64,000 nucleotides of DNA from Rhodoplanes sp. Z2-YC6860 (lineage in GTDB: Bacteria; Pseudomonadota; Alphaproteobacteria; Rhizobiales; Xanthobacteraceae), in NCBI RefSeq assembly GCF_001579845.1, contig NZ_CP007440.1, forward strand, positions 5,292,029 through 5,356,028, read 5' to 3'. The notes under the pieces were generated by a model. The model saw only the letters and a program-made list of their open reading frames with translations. It made no database searches and was not told the origin of the DNA. Below, piece by piece: positions 37,320 to 48,557 of the stretch. How positions within the stretch are numbered: the stretch's first letter is position 1; each line of letters opens with the position of its first letter. A program made the position numbers and the translations under genes.

Positions 37320-38870
37320 ATGCTTGATCTCGGTACAAGTTTCCTCGGCAGCGTGGCGCGCGATCCCAATGCGCTCGCCATCGTCGATGGCGATGTGCGT
37401 TTCAACTATGCGGAGTGGTATCGCCGGATTTCGGCGCTGGTCGGAGCTTTCGACGCGTTGAAGCTCAAGCCCGGCGACCATCTCGTCACCGTTCTGCAGA
37501 ACAACTGGCAGGCGGCGACCATCCATTGGGCCTGCCAATTCGCCGGGATCATCATCACGCCGCTGAACTGGCGCTGCACGGCAGACGAACTCGATTACTG
37601 CCTGGAGAACGCCGAGGCCAAGGCGCTGGTCTATGAGGGCGTGTCGGCGGACGCCGTGAAGGCCTGCAAGCTCGCGGGCGCGATGCCGCGGATCGCGGTG
37701 GGCCTTGCGGCCGATTTGACGTTCGAGACGTTCGTCGCCTCGGGCAGCAGCGACCTTGTATCGCCGCGGACCGATGCCGAGGCCTTTTCGGTGATGCTCT
37801 ATACGTCCGGCACGACCGCGAAACCCAAGGGCGTCCCGCGCCGCCAGCGCGCCGAGCGCGCCGCGGCGCTCGCGCAGGTGGCGCAGAATCTCTATCGCGC
37901 GGGCGAGCGGACGCTGGGCGTAATGCCGCTCTACCACACCATGGGCGTGCGCTCCCTGCTCGCGATGTCCCTCATTGGCGGCGCGTTCGTCTGCTTGCCG
38001 CGCTTCGATGTCGCTCGCGCGCTGGATCTGATCGAGAGGGAAAAGATCACCAATCTCTATCTGGTGCCGACGCTCTATCACGACCTGGTGCATCATCCGC
38101 GCTTCAAAGATAGCGACGTTTCGTCGGTGACCAAGCTCGGCTTTGCGGGCGCGTCGATGACCGATGGCCTGTTGAAGGAGCTGACGGCCGCGTTCAAGCC
38201 GGAGCTGTTCGTCAATCACTACGGCTCGTCGGAGGTCTACACCTTCACCATCGATCAGAAGGCGCCGCTAAAGCCCGGCTCGGCCGGCCGCGCCGGCATC
38301 AACCAAATGATCCGCGTGGTGAAGCTCGGCGCGGCCTCGCCCGATGACATCGCCAAGGCTGGCGAAGAAGGCGAGATCATCGCGCTCCTGCAAGGCGACG
38401 AGTCCTTCGAAGGCTACTGGCGCAGGCCCGAGGCCGACGCCAAGGCGATCCGCCAGGGCTGGTATTTCACCGGCGACACCGGCTATTTCGACGCCGATGG
38501 CGACCTGTTCGTCACCGGCCGCGTCGACGACATGATCATCACCGGCGGTGAAAATGTTTCGCCGGTCGAGATCGAAAGCTGCCTGTCGTTGCACGAGGCG
38601 GTGTCCGAGGTCGCGGTGGTGGGACTGCCCGACGAGCGCTGGGGCAAGATCGTCACGGCCTTCATCAAGCGGACCGCCGCGGTCGACGAGCGCGCGCTGG
38701 ACGAATTCTGCCGCACCTCGGGCCTTGCCAACTTCAAGCGCCCGCGGCGATACGTCTTTGTCGAGGCTATCCCCAAATCGCCCGTCGGAAAGCTCTTGCG
38801 CCGGATGCTGGTGGCAGGCGATTACCAGACCGAGAAAAGCGCCCCGCGCTCCCAAGGAACCGCCGCATGA
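37320..38870 (+). CDS. AMP-forming acyl/aryl-CoA ligase
   Basis: A 516-residue adenylate-forming enzyme. The P-loop is LYTSGTTAKPKGVPRRQRAE, followed by FVNHYGSSEVYTF (A5), GWYFTGDTGYFDADGDLFVTGR (A7 and hinge), DDMIITGGENVSPVEIE (A8), and the A10 lysine in SPVGKLLR. It activates a carboxylic acid as its CoA thioester. It overlaps the enoyl-CoA hydratase gene by ATGA, so the pair is co-translated. With UbiD divergent upstream, an aromatic or alicyclic acid substrate is likely but not proven. Confidence 0.9.
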   Translation: MLDLGTSFLGSVARDPNALAIVDGDVRFNYAEWYRRISALVGAFDALKLKPGDHLVTVLQNNWQAATIHWACQFAGIIITPLNWRCTADELDYCLENAEAKALVYEGVSADAVKACKLAGAMPRIAVGLAADLTFETFVASGSSDLVSPRTDAEAFSVMLYTSGTTAKPKGVPRRQRAERAAALAQVAQNLYRAGERTLGVMPLYHTMGVRSLLAMSLIGGAFVCLPRFDVARALDLIEREKITNLYLVPTLYHDLVHHPRFKDSDVSSVTKLGFAGASMTDGLLKELTAAFKPELFVNHYGSSEVYTFTIDQKAPLKPGSAGRAGINQMIRVVKLGAASPDDIAKAGEEGEIIALLQGDESFEGYWRRPEADAKAIRQGWYFTGDTGYFDADGDLFVTGRVDDMIITGGENVSPVEIESCLSLHEAVSEVAVVGLPDERWGKIVTAFIKRTAAVDERALDEFCRTSGLANFKRPRRYVFVEAIPKSPVGKLLRRMLVAGDYQTEKSAPRSQGTAA

Positions 38871-39685
38871 GTTCGACCACGAGTTCGCCTGCAAGCTTCA
38901 ACGACCCCCGCCTCGCCAAGCTCGACGGCTTCCGCGTCGAGATCGACGAGGCGCGCGGGCGGGCCGACATCATCCTCGACCGGCCGCCGCTCAACGTCGT
39001 GTCGATGCCGCAGCGCGACCAGCTCCGGATGGTGTTCGAGCATCTCGACGAGGACCCGCGCGTACGCATTATCGTGCTGCGCGCGATCGGCGAGCATTTC
39101 TCCTCCGGCGGCAACATCAAGGGCTTCATGGAGGCGACGCCGGAGACGGTGTCCAAGCTCGCCTGGAACATCGCGGCGCCGGCCCGCTGCTCGAAACCGG
39201 TGATCGTCGCCAACCGCGGCTTCTGCTTCGGCGTGGGCTTCGAGCTGTCGCTCGCCTGCGATTTCCGCATCGTGTCGGAAACCGGTTTTTACGCGCTCCC
39301 CGAGCAGAAGCTTGGCCAGATCCCCGGCTCCGGCGGCTCGGCGCGCCTGCAGAAGATCGTCGGCATCACCCGCACGAAAGACATCGTGATGCGCTCGCGG
39401 CGCATTCCGGCGAAGCAGGCCTATGACTGGGGAATCGCCACCGAATGCGTGCCCGACAACAAACTCGAAGCCGCGACCGACGCGCTGGTCGACGAGCTTC
39501 GCGCCTTCTCGCCGCTCGCTCAGCGCACGGCCAAGAAACTCCTCAACGACACCGAAGACTCGATGCTCACCACCGCAATTGAGCTCGAGGGACACTGCTA
39601 CAGCCGGCTGCGGCAATCGGACGACTTCAAGGAAGGTGTCGAAGCCTTCCACGCCAAGCGTCCGGCAAAATTCAAGGGATCCTGA
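38867..39685 (+). CDS. Enoyl-CoA hydratase/isomerase family protein
   Basis: A 272-residue crotonase-fold protein. Oxyanion-hole segments are AIGEHFSSGGNIKGF and NRGFCFGVGFELSLACDF; the active loop is LPEQKLGQIPGSGG. The C-terminal helices include FSPLAQRTAKKLL. It overlaps the CoA ligase stop by four bases. It would hydrate, isomerise or cleave the CoA thioester made by that ligase. A ring-hydrolase or dienoyl-CoA role cannot be excluded. Confidence 0.9.
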   Translation: MSSTTSSPASFNDPRLAKLDGFRVEIDEARGRADIILDRPPLNVVSMPQRDQLRMVFEHLDEDPRVRIIVLRAIGEHFSSGGNIKGFMEATPETVSKLAWNIAAPARCSKPVIVANRGFCFGVGFELSLACDFRIVSETGFYALPEQKLGQIPGSGGSARLQKIVGITRTKDIVMRSRRIPAKQAYDWGIATECVPDNKLEAATDALVDELRAFSPLAQRTAKKLLNDTEDSMLTTAIELEGHCYSRLRQSDDFKEGVEAFHAKRPAKFKGS

Positions 39686-39714
39686 AACTCCAAGGGGAAA
39701 TGAAGGGCAACAAA

Positions 39715-40701
39715 ATGAAGACCACACAACTGAAATGGGCCGCGCTGTTCGGGGCAGCGCTGACGCTGACCGCAACACTCGGTGCTCCTGCCACCGCGCA
39801 GAACTACCCGAACCGTGCCATCACCGTGATCATCCCGTTCGCCGGCGGCAGCGCCAGCGACGTGGTCAGCCGCATCATGCTCAACAAGATGTCCGCGAAC
39901 ATGGGCCAGCCGATCATCGTCGAGAACCGGCCCGGCGCCGGCGGCAACTCCGGCACACTGCAAGGCGCGCGCTCGACGCCGGATGGCTACACGCTGGTCG
40001 GCGGCGGCTCGGGCCCGGTCGCGGCCAATCTCTCGCTCTACAAGTCGCTCGGCTACGATCCCGAGAAAGACCTGGAGATGATCTCGCCGTTCGCGGGCTT
40101 CACCATCATCGTCGCGGTGAGCAAGGAACTGCCGCCGCGGACGCTGAAGGACTTCATCGAATACGCCAAGAAAAATCCCGGCTTGAACTACGGCTCGGTC
40201 GGCAACGGCAGCTCGCAGCATCTTGCCGGCGAATACTTCTCGCAGGTCACCGGCGTGAAGATGACGCACGTACCCTATCGCAACATCGCGCAATACGGCC
40301 CCGACCTGATCGCAGGCACGGTGCCGCTCGGCTTCCAGTGGTATCCGAACATCGCCGGCCCGCTGCAGGGCAAGGGCGCGATCCCGCTCGCGGTCGCGGG
40401 CGACAAGCGCATTCCGACGCTACCTGACGCGCCGACCACGACCGAAGCCGGCCTGCCGGAATACAAGGTCAACGGCTGGTTCGCCCTGCTCGCGCCGGGC
40501 GGCACACCGCGACCGATCCTCGAACGGCTCAACAAGGAGCTGATCGCGGCGCTCAACGATCCGCAGGTCAAGCAAGGCTTCGAGAAGGCCGGCGCCGAGG
40601 TGATGACGATGCAGCTTGATGAGGCGAAGAAGTTCCTGCATGACGAGATCATCAAGTACCGCGACATCATCACCAAAGCGGGCATCCAGAAAATCGACTA
40701 G
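39715..40701 (+). CDS. Bug-family solute receptor of the tripartite tricarboxylate transporter class
   Basis: A 328-residue periplasmic receptor. The second in-frame ATG (MKTTQLKWAAL) is preferred, with GAAGGG seven bases upstream; the first ATG at 39700 is too close to its AGGGGA. The signal peptide ends at TAQ-NYPNR. Bug motifs are YPNRAITVIIPFAGGS, ENRPGAGGN and DAPTTTEAG. No TctAB is present. It sits within the CoA-ligase/hydratase/monooxygenase array and probably captures the pathway's substrate. Confidence 0.9.
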   Translation: MKTTQLKWAALFGAALTLTATLGAPATAQNYPNRAITVIIPFAGGSASDVVSRIMLNKMSANMGQPIIVENRPGAGGNSGTLQGARSTPDGYTLVGGGSGPVAANLSLYKSLGYDPEKDLEMISPFAGFTIIVAVSKELPPRTLKDFIEYAKKNPGLNYGSVGNGSSQHLAGEYFSQVTGVKMTHVPYRNIAQYGPDLIAGTVPLGFQWYPNIAGPLQGKGAIPLAVAGDKRIPTLPDAPTTTEAGLPEYKVNGWFALLAPGGTPRPILERLNKELIAALNDPQVKQGFEKAGAEVMTMQLDEAKKFLHDEIIKYRDIITKAGIQKID

Positions 40702-40709
40702 GACGTAAC

Positions 40710-43017
<2,308 letters not shown>

Positions 43018-43034
43018 CGCGAGACACAGTCGCT

Positions 43035-43182
43035 GAGGCGCGAGCCACAAGCGCTTCACGCTCGTCTTCGACACGCTATGGCGAGTCTCGAGGGATGCAC
43101 GGCCACGACGGTGCAGCAGCCGGGCCGTCGCCCTTCGAGGCTCGCTCGCTTCGCTCACTCGCGCCTCGGGGTGACGGGTCGG
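43035..43182. repeat. Palindromic repeat split by IS110 copy 2
   Basis: GAGGCGCGAGCC, GCTCGTCTTCGACACGCTATGGCGAG and a closing GGCTCGCTCGCTTCGCTCACTCGCGCCTCGGGGTGACGG arm continue the GTCACCCTGAG-class repeat seen at 10838-10979. Its left end (CCCCTCATC) is on the other side of the element. No gene is visible in 43039-43247. Confidence 0.8.
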
Positions 43183-43247
43183 GAACTGGCGTGCAGCGCA
43201 CCCGACCGCTGCCTTGTTCGCAAAACGCCGCTGCGTTACCCTGCGGC

Positions 43248-44594
43248 ATGAGCAAGGATTTCTCGCGCTTCCTCAAACCGGGCCGGGTTCATCGGCAGAT
43301 CTATACCGATCCCGCGATCTTCGAGCTGGAGATGACCAACATCTTCGGCGGCGCCTGGGTCTTTATCGGCCACGAAAGCCAGATCAAGAAGCCGGGCGAC
43401 TACTTCGCGACCCAAATGGGCCGCCGCCCGATCCTGATGGTGCGCGACGAGGAAGGCCGCGTCCGCGTGATCCACAACCAGTGCGCCCATCGCGGCGCGA
43501 TGGTGGTCGCGACCGACAAAGGCAACGCGCCGGAATTCACCTGCTGCTACCACGGCTGGACCTACCATCTCGACGGCCGCATCAAGGGCGTGCCGCTCAA
43601 CCACGGCTATCCGGCCGACTTCGACGCCAAGAATCCGAAAGTGGCGATGAACCCGGTGAAACGGGTGAAAAGCTATCGCGGCTTTGTGTTCGCGACCGAG
43701 GCCGCCGACGGCCCGGACCTGGAAGAGTCGCTCGGCTACATGACGACGTCGTTCGACGACCTGCTCGATCGCGCGCCCGACGGCGAGATCGAGGTGGCCG
43801 GCGGCGTGTTCAAGCACGGCTATGACGCGAACTGGAAGGTCTACTTCGAGAACCTCTGCGATGCCGCGCACCCGCTGTTCGTGCACCGCTCCTCGATCGA
43901 GGCCTCGCAGGCGCAATCCGACGACGCGCATTCCGACGGCACCGGCGAGATCGCGGTCCGCCAGATGCGCCAGAACGGCGCGCCCTACAGCTTCTGGGAA
44001 TCCCAGGTCGGCATCTGGACCTATCCGAACGGCCACAGCTATCTCGGCGATTATCACGACGACTCCAAACTGGTCGCAGCCCTCAAGGACCCGGTGTTCC
44101 GCGAATACATCGCGGCGCTGGAGAAGAAGAAGGGCAAGGAAGAGACCAAGCGCATCCTCGAAGTGCGCCGCTGGAATTCGAACGTCTATCCGAACGTGTC
44201 GCTGATGAGCCAGTTCCAGCAGCTTCGCGTGGTGCACCCGATCTCGGTGAACCGCACCGTGGTCTACACTTATAACTTCAAGCTGAAGGGCGCGCCGGAG
44301 CAGATGTTCCGCAACACCGTCGCCTTCGCCAACATCGTCAACGGCACGGGCTCCCTGGTGCTCACCGACGATCTCGAAATCTACAACCGCATCGACATGG
44401 GCCTTTCGAGCGACGGCGCGGAGTGGCTGCAGATCGGACGCGGCTATCAGAGCGACCAGCCCGAAGCCCACGGCGGCCGCAAGGGCGTCAATTCGACCAG
44501 CGAAGTCTACATCCGCAACATGCTCGACGCATGGGTCGGCTACATGAACGGCGGCCACGGCCAGGGCGGCGCGCTGGCAAAAGCGGCCTCGTAA
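43248..44594 (+). CDS. Aromatic-ring-hydroxylating dioxygenase, alpha (Rieske) subunit
   Basis: A 448-residue oxygenase starting MSKDFSRFLKPG. The Rieske 2Fe-2S cluster ligands are in NQCAHRGAM and CCYHGWTYHLDG. The mononuclear iron site fits NLCDAAHPLFVH (Asp and two His). Length and motifs match benzoate/salicylate/terephthalate-type large subunits. With the beta subunit (44611-45174) it should add two hydroxyls to an aromatic acid. No ferredoxin or reductase gene is nearby, so electrons must come from elsewhere. IS110 copy 2 lies 210 bp upstream and may have separated it from its original promoter or operon. Confidence 0.93.
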   Translation: MSKDFSRFLKPGRVHRQIYTDPAIFELEMTNIFGGAWVFIGHESQIKKPGDYFATQMGRRPILMVRDEEGRVRVIHNQCAHRGAMVVATDKGNAPEFTCCYHGWTYHLDGRIKGVPLNHGYPADFDAKNPKVAMNPVKRVKSYRGFVFATEAADGPDLEESLGYMTTSFDDLLDRAPDGEIEVAGGVFKHGYDANWKVYFENLCDAAHPLFVHRSSIEASQAQSDDAHSDGTGEIAVRQMRQNGAPYSFWESQVGIWTYPNGHSYLGDYHDDSKLVAALKDPVFREYIAALEKKKGKEETKRILEVRRWNSNVYPNVSLMSQFQQLRVVHPISVNRTVVYTYNFKLKGAPEQMFRNTVAFANIVNGTGSLVLTDDLEIYNRIDMGLSSDGAEWLQIGRGYQSDQPEAHGGRKGVNSTSEVYIRNMLDAWVGYMNGGHGQGGALAKAAS

Positions 44595-44610
44595 GAAATC
44601 CGGATCACCC

Positions 44611-45174
44611 ATGGCGAAAAAGCGCACGCCTCGACCGAAGATCGCGGCGCCCAGCAGGCGGCGTGTGACGCCGTTGCGCGGGCGAGCCCCGCGCGCCGAG
44701 CAGGCGCTCGACATCCACCGCTGCGAACAGTTCGTGCAGCACGAGGCGCGGCTGCTTGATGAGGCGAAGTTCGACGATTGGCTCGCTCTGTTCACTCTCG
44801 ACGGTTGGTATTGGGTGCCGAGCGAGCCCGATCAGGCCAACCCGCACGACACCGTGTCGCTGATGTACGACGACCGGCGCCTCCTTGAGACCCGTATTCG
44901 CAGGCTCGCCAGCCCGCGGATGTATTCGCAGGAGCCGCGCTCGCGCACGAGCCGCATGGTCGGCAATGTCACGATCGAGGACAGCGAAGGGCGCGCGGCA
45001 ACGATCCGCTCCAAGTTCATCATGATCGAATACCGGCGCGATCAGCAGCGGCTGTTCACCGGCACCGCCTGGCACCGGCTGGTGCAGATCGACGGCGGCA
45101 TCCGCATCGCCTGGAAGCGCGTCGATCTCGTGAACTGCGACGCCGCGCTCGACGGTCTTACGCAGCCGTTCTGA
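44611..45174 (+). CDS. Aromatic-ring-hydroxylating dioxygenase, beta subunit
   Basis: A 187-residue structural subunit with an NTF2-like fold: HRCEQFVQHEARLLDEAKFDDWLALFTLDGWYWVP, SLMYDDRRLLETRIRRL and the C-terminal WKRVDLVNCDAAL. The basic N-terminal extension (AKKRTPRPKIAAPSRRR) is longer than usual. It follows the alpha gene by 16 bp and is co-transcribed; it forms the alpha3beta3 oxygenase with it. Confidence 0.92.
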   Translation: MAKKRTPRPKIAAPSRRRVTPLRGRAPRAEQALDIHRCEQFVQHEARLLDEAKFDDWLALFTLDGWYWVPSEPDQANPHDTVSLMYDDRRLLETRIRRLASPRMYSQEPRSRTSRMVGNVTIEDSEGRAATIRSKFIMIEYRRDQQRLFTGTAWHRLVQIDGGIRIAWKRVDLVNCDAALDGLTQPF

Positions 45175-45182
45175 CGGTCTAT

Positions 45183-45229
45183 CCCCGTCATCCTTCGAGG
45201 CTCGTTGCGCGCGCACCTCAGGATGACAG
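45183..45229. repeat. Short palindromic repeat
   Basis: CCCGTCATCCTTCGAGGCTCG against CACCTCAGGATGACAG forms a single hairpin arm pair. It is an abbreviated version of the larger GTCACCCTGAGG-class elements, and lies after the dioxygenase beta stop, where it may end transcripts. The rest of the 245-bp spacer to the H1-like gene shows no supported gene. Confidence 0.7.
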
Positions 45230-45419
45230 ATCGAGAGTTTGAGCGTTGCCGGACCTCACGTCCCTGTGGGCCGGTGCAACGCCGTCTTGGTCCTTACCGT
45301 CCACTTCGACTTGCCAGCAAACGATGGAGCCGCGGCGCGCAGGAAAGGCAGCCATGTCGTCGATGATCGCGACGCGCCCCGCCGACCAGCGCTGGAGCCG
45401 GTAGCCCCGATACGGAGTC

Positions 45420-45761
45420 TCAACGCTTTTTCCGCCGGCCGGCCGTCGCCCGTTTGGCCTTGCGCGCCACCGAGCGGACGGTCTTGCCAGCCGAACTGGT
45501 CCGGGCCGCTGCACTCCGGCGAGCCGAGCTGACCGCCTTCCGGGTCTTGCGGGCCACGGCCTTGATCTTGCGCTTGGCCGCAGCGCGCCGCTTCTTCGGC
45601 ACGCCGGGCAAAAGCCGCCGTGCGCCGCGAACCACCTTGCGCGCGGCGCCGGTCGCCACGAGGGCTGCGCCTGCCGCAACGTCCGTCGCCGTCGAAGCCG
45701 CACTGCCGGCGGCATCGCTGATGGTCTCGCCTGCCTTGGTCATCATGCTCTTCTTTGCCAT
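45420..45761 (-). CDS. Histone H1-like Lys/Ala/Arg-rich protein
   Basis: A 113-residue protein. Residues 1-40 are acidic-neutral and alanine-rich (TKAGETISDAAGSAASTATDV). The remainder is strongly basic with KKRRAAAKRKIKAVARKTRKA and a KRATAGRRKKR end, like bacterial H1-like nucleoid proteins and small basic stress proteins. It probably binds DNA without sequence specificity. It has no operon partner. Confidence 0.75.
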   Translation of the reverse strand: MAKKSMMTKAGETISDAAGSAASTATDVAAGAALVATGAARKVVRGARRLLPGVPKKRRAAAKRKIKAVARKTRKAVSSARRSAAARTSSAGKTVRSVARKAKRATAGRRKKR

Positions 45762-46044
45762 CGCTTTTCGTCTCCGCCCATGAAGGCTTTATGGAACCTG
45801 CCTGCGAATAATCGTCGGAGTCCTGTTTGGTTCCGGATGTCGACCGTCCGGAATGCGGAAACGACAGGTTTTCCCGGGATCTACGACTCCATCATCCGTC
45901 TAACGGCACATTAACAACGTCCTGCTACATCCCACGCCGGATGACCGGCCCTTTCCCGAACCATTTGTCGTGCTGGCGCGACCAAAGCTAAAGGGGCGAG
46001 GCTTTACAGAGCGATTCGCCGGTACAGCCTTCTGGGGGTTCGCG

Positions 46045-47178
46045 ATGCTCACGACCAAGATTCTCGGCAAGGTGCGCTCGGAGCTCGAGACGCCGCGCGC
46101 CGAGCGGCCGTTCGGCTCGGGCTGGCTGTCGGGTTCGATCGGGATCCTGGCCGGCATCACTGGCCTGCTCATGATCATCGTGCTGCGCAATCCGTCGCTC
46201 ACGCAGATGCCGGAACTCGGCGCGGTCCACACCAGCGGCTTCTTCAAGCCGGCGCTGTACTTCGTCCTGTTCGCGGGCTTCACCCTCGCCTGCCTCAGCC
46301 TGATGCTGCGCAAGGACAAAACGCTCGGCGCGACCGCCATGGCGTTGACGCTCCTGGCCACCATGATCGGCAGCCTGCCGGCGCACCGCGACTACCAGAT
46401 CGGCGGGGTGTTCTTCGGCCTCGACTTCTTCATCATCAACGTGCTGTTCACCGGTGCGCTGTTCATTCCGATCGAGCGCATCTTCGCCAAGCACAAGGAT
46501 CAGGTGGTGCTGCGCGAGGAATGGCGCGAGGACCTGTTCTACTATCTGGTGTCATCGCTGCTGATCCAGATTTTAACCTTCCTGACATTCGCCCCGTCGA
46601 ATTTCGTCAACAGCATCCACGAGATCGGCTCGGTCCGCACCTTCGTGCAGAGCCTGCCCTGGGTCGTTCAACTTCTCGCCATCATGCTGCTGACCGACTT
46701 CACGCAATACTGGCTGCACCGCGCCTTCCATCGCGTGCCGGCGCTATGGCGCTTCCATGCCGTTCATCATTCGGCCAAGACCATGGATTGGATCGCGGGC
46801 GCGCGGATGCACTTTATGGAGATCATCGTGCTGCGCGCCGTCACGGCCACACCCGCGCTGCTGGTCGGCTTCGATCCATCGGCGATCCAGGCTTACGCGC
46901 TGGTGGTCTATGTCTATTCGACGTTCATCCATTCCAACGTCGGCACGAGCTTCGGATTTCTCGAAAAGATTTTCGTCAGCCCGCGCTTCCACCATTGGCA
47001 TCACGGCATCGAGGACGAAGCCGTGGACGTGAACTTCGCGATCCACTTTCCGTTCTACGACAAGCTGTTTGGCACGTATCACCTGCCCAACGGCCAATGG
47101 CCGAAGGGCTACGGCGTACAGGGCCACCCGGTGCCGCGCGGGTATTGGAAGCAGATGCTGTATCCGTTCCAGCGGTAG
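46045..47178 (+). CDS. Sterol desaturase / fatty acid hydroxylase family membrane protein
   Basis: A protein of about 377 residues, starting MLTTKILGKVRSE; an upstream in-frame GTG would add 25 residues. About seven hydrophobic segments are predicted. The di-iron histidine motifs are WLHRAFHRV, FHAVHHS and SPRFHHWHHG, the family pattern. It would use a di-iron centre and O2 to hydroxylate or desaturate a lipid such as a fatty acid, hopanoid or carotenoid. It is a single gene; the 283 bp upstream show no other feature. Confidence 0.88.
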   Translation: MLTTKILGKVRSELETPRAERPFGSGWLSGSIGILAGITGLLMIIVLRNPSLTQMPELGAVHTSGFFKPALYFVLFAGFTLACLSLMLRKDKTLGATAMALTLLATMIGSLPAHRDYQIGGVFFGLDFFIINVLFTGALFIPIERIFAKHKDQVVLREEWREDLFYYLVSSLLIQILTFLTFAPSNFVNSIHEIGSVRTFVQSLPWVVQLLAIMLLTDFTQYWLHRAFHRVPALWRFHAVHHSAKTMDWIAGARMHFMEIIVLRAVTATPALLVGFDPSAIQAYALVVYVYSTFIHSNVGTSFGFLEKIFVSPRFHHWHHGIEDEAVDVNFAIHFPFYDKLFGTYHLPNGQWPKGYGVQGHPVPRGYWKQMLYPFQR

Positions 47179-47201
47179 AGCGGGACCAGCCTCACGCACC
47201 G

Positions 47202-47370
47202 CCCTCTCCCGGCCTCATGGTGAGGAGCGCGTAGCGCGTCTCGAACATCGCAAGTCGGGTTTACCCGACTTGCGCACTTAATTTGCCAATCTCGGGTAAC
47301 CCGAGATTGGACGGGCCGCCTCGTCCTTCGAGACGCGGGCTGCGCCCGCTCCTCAGGATGAGGCGGGGCA
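47202..47370. repeat. Compound palindromic repeat with two nested hairpins and an empty IS110 target
   Basis: Outer arms CCCTCTCCCGGCCTCATGGTGAGG and CTCCTCAGGATGAGGCGGGG match the 26160-26294 element. Inside are two extra perfect hairpins: GCAAGTCGGGT/ACCCGACTTGC and CCAATCTCGGGT/ACCCGAGATTGG. The 12 bases 47351-47362 read CTCATCCTGAGG on the minus strand, a perfect predicted IS110 target that is still empty. Confidence 0.85.
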
Positions 47371-47397
47371 GGCACCGCTTCCGGTGAGACGGATTGG

Positions 47398-48393
47398 CTA
47401 CTTCACGAACTCATTCGTATAGAGCTCGGACACCGGCGTCTTCTTCTGGATGAAGCCCTTCGCCAGATAGAAATCCTGCAGCTTTGAAAGCCGCTCCGGA
47501 TCGACCTCGCCGAGCACCTTCTGCCCCGGATACACATCCTTGGCGTACATATTGAAGGCGAACTTCACCCCGGCTTCCTTGCCCTTCCACTCCGGCACGA
47601 TGGTCACGAACTCCTCGGCGGTCTTGTCCGGATTGTCCATGATGTCCTTCATGCCGCGCAGCGACGCGTGCACGAACTTCCGGATCATGTCCGGCTTCTG
47701 CTTGATCATGTCGTCGGACGCAGCGATCGCCTGACCCATGTGCGGGAAATACTGCTCGGTCGGGATGACCCGGACCTTCACGCCCGTCGCTGTGATCGGC
47801 GGAATCCAGTCCGGCACGCCGGCCATGCCCTGCGCCTTGCCCTCGGCGACGAACTGCCAGACGCCCGTCGGACCGACCTGCTGCACGTCGACATCGTTCT
47901 GCGTCAGCCCCGCGCTCGCCATCAGGCCGAGCAGCGCATAGAACGTCGTGTCCTGATACGACATCGTGCTGATGGTCTTGCCCTTGAGGTCCGCCGGCTT
48001 CTCGATGCCGGAGTCCTCGCGCACCACAAGCTGCATGAAGCCGCGGCCACCGAACAGGCAGACCATCTTCACCGGCACGCCGTTGCCGCGCACCATGATC
48101 GGTGCGTCGGCGACGATGCCGCCGAGCGGCGCATTGCCGGCGCCGACCTGCTTGGCAACGTCAACGCCGCCGCGGCCGACGACGAAATCGACATCGAAAC
48201 CCGCCTCCTTGAAGTAGCCACGGCCCTGCGCCAGCCGGATCGGACCGAAGGCCGGCAGCACCGGCGGCGCCGGGAACAGGTAGGTGAGCTTCTCCAGCGA
48301 CTGCGCGCGCACGGCTGGCGCGGCCAGCAGGCCCGCGCCGAACGCTGCGCCCGCGGTCACGATCTGACGGCGCGAAAATCTGGTGTGACGCAT
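47398..48393 (-). CDS. ABC transporter substrate-binding protein, nitrate/sulfonate/taurine (NMT1) type
   Basis: A 331-residue exported protein. The start MRHTRFSRRQIVTAGAAFGAG has a GGGGAGAA ribosome site and a twin-arginine leader (SRRQIV) ending about AVRA-QSLEK. The body has the SsuA/NMT1 pattern (GPIRLAQGRGYFKEAGFDVDF, DLKGKTISTMSYQDTTFYALLGL). It is divergent from the ATPase and permease genes at 48558-50134 (164 bp) and is their likely partner. The ligand might be a sulfonate, pyrimidine precursor or aromatic acid. Confidence 0.9.
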   Translation of the reverse strand: MRHTRFSRRQIVTAGAAFGAGLLAAPAVRAQSLEKLTYLFPAPPVLPAFGPIRLAQGRGYFKEAGFDVDFVVGRGGVDVAKQVGAGNAPLGGIVADAPIMVRGNGVPVKMVCLFGGRGFMQLVVREDSGIEKPADLKGKTISTMSYQDTTFYALLGLMASAGLTQNDVDVQQVGPTGVWQFVAEGKAQGMAGVPDWIPPITATGVKVRVIPTEQYFPHMGQAIAASDDMIKQKPDMIRKFVHASLRGMKDIMDNPDKTAEEFVTIVPEWKGKEAGVKFAFNMYAKDVYPGQKVLGEVDPERLSKLQDFYLAKGFIQKKTPVSELYTNEFVK

Positions 48394-48557
48394 CGCATTC
48401 TCCCCTCGGCAAACACGGCTCGCTCGATGCAGTATCGGCGAACGCATTGTTTGCCACTATAGTCGACATCCATGGTCTGGAATATGCATGAGCCAGGCCA
48501 GCGAAAGGCAAGAAATCATGCGGGGCGCGGCGGGATATTCGCAGTTGAAAGTATTCG

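Noticed and set aside
45218-45421. Possible small protein on the minus strand (PYRGYRLQRWSAGRVAIIDD...)
   Set aside because: The sequence looks somewhat protein-like, but there is no start codon in the right place and the frame runs in from the H1-like gene in another frame. It could be a remnant; not supportable as a gene.
48394-48557. ACTATAGT palindrome in the divergent promoter region as an operator
   Set aside because: Only eight bases, with no supporting second site and no adjacent regulator gene; too weak to list.
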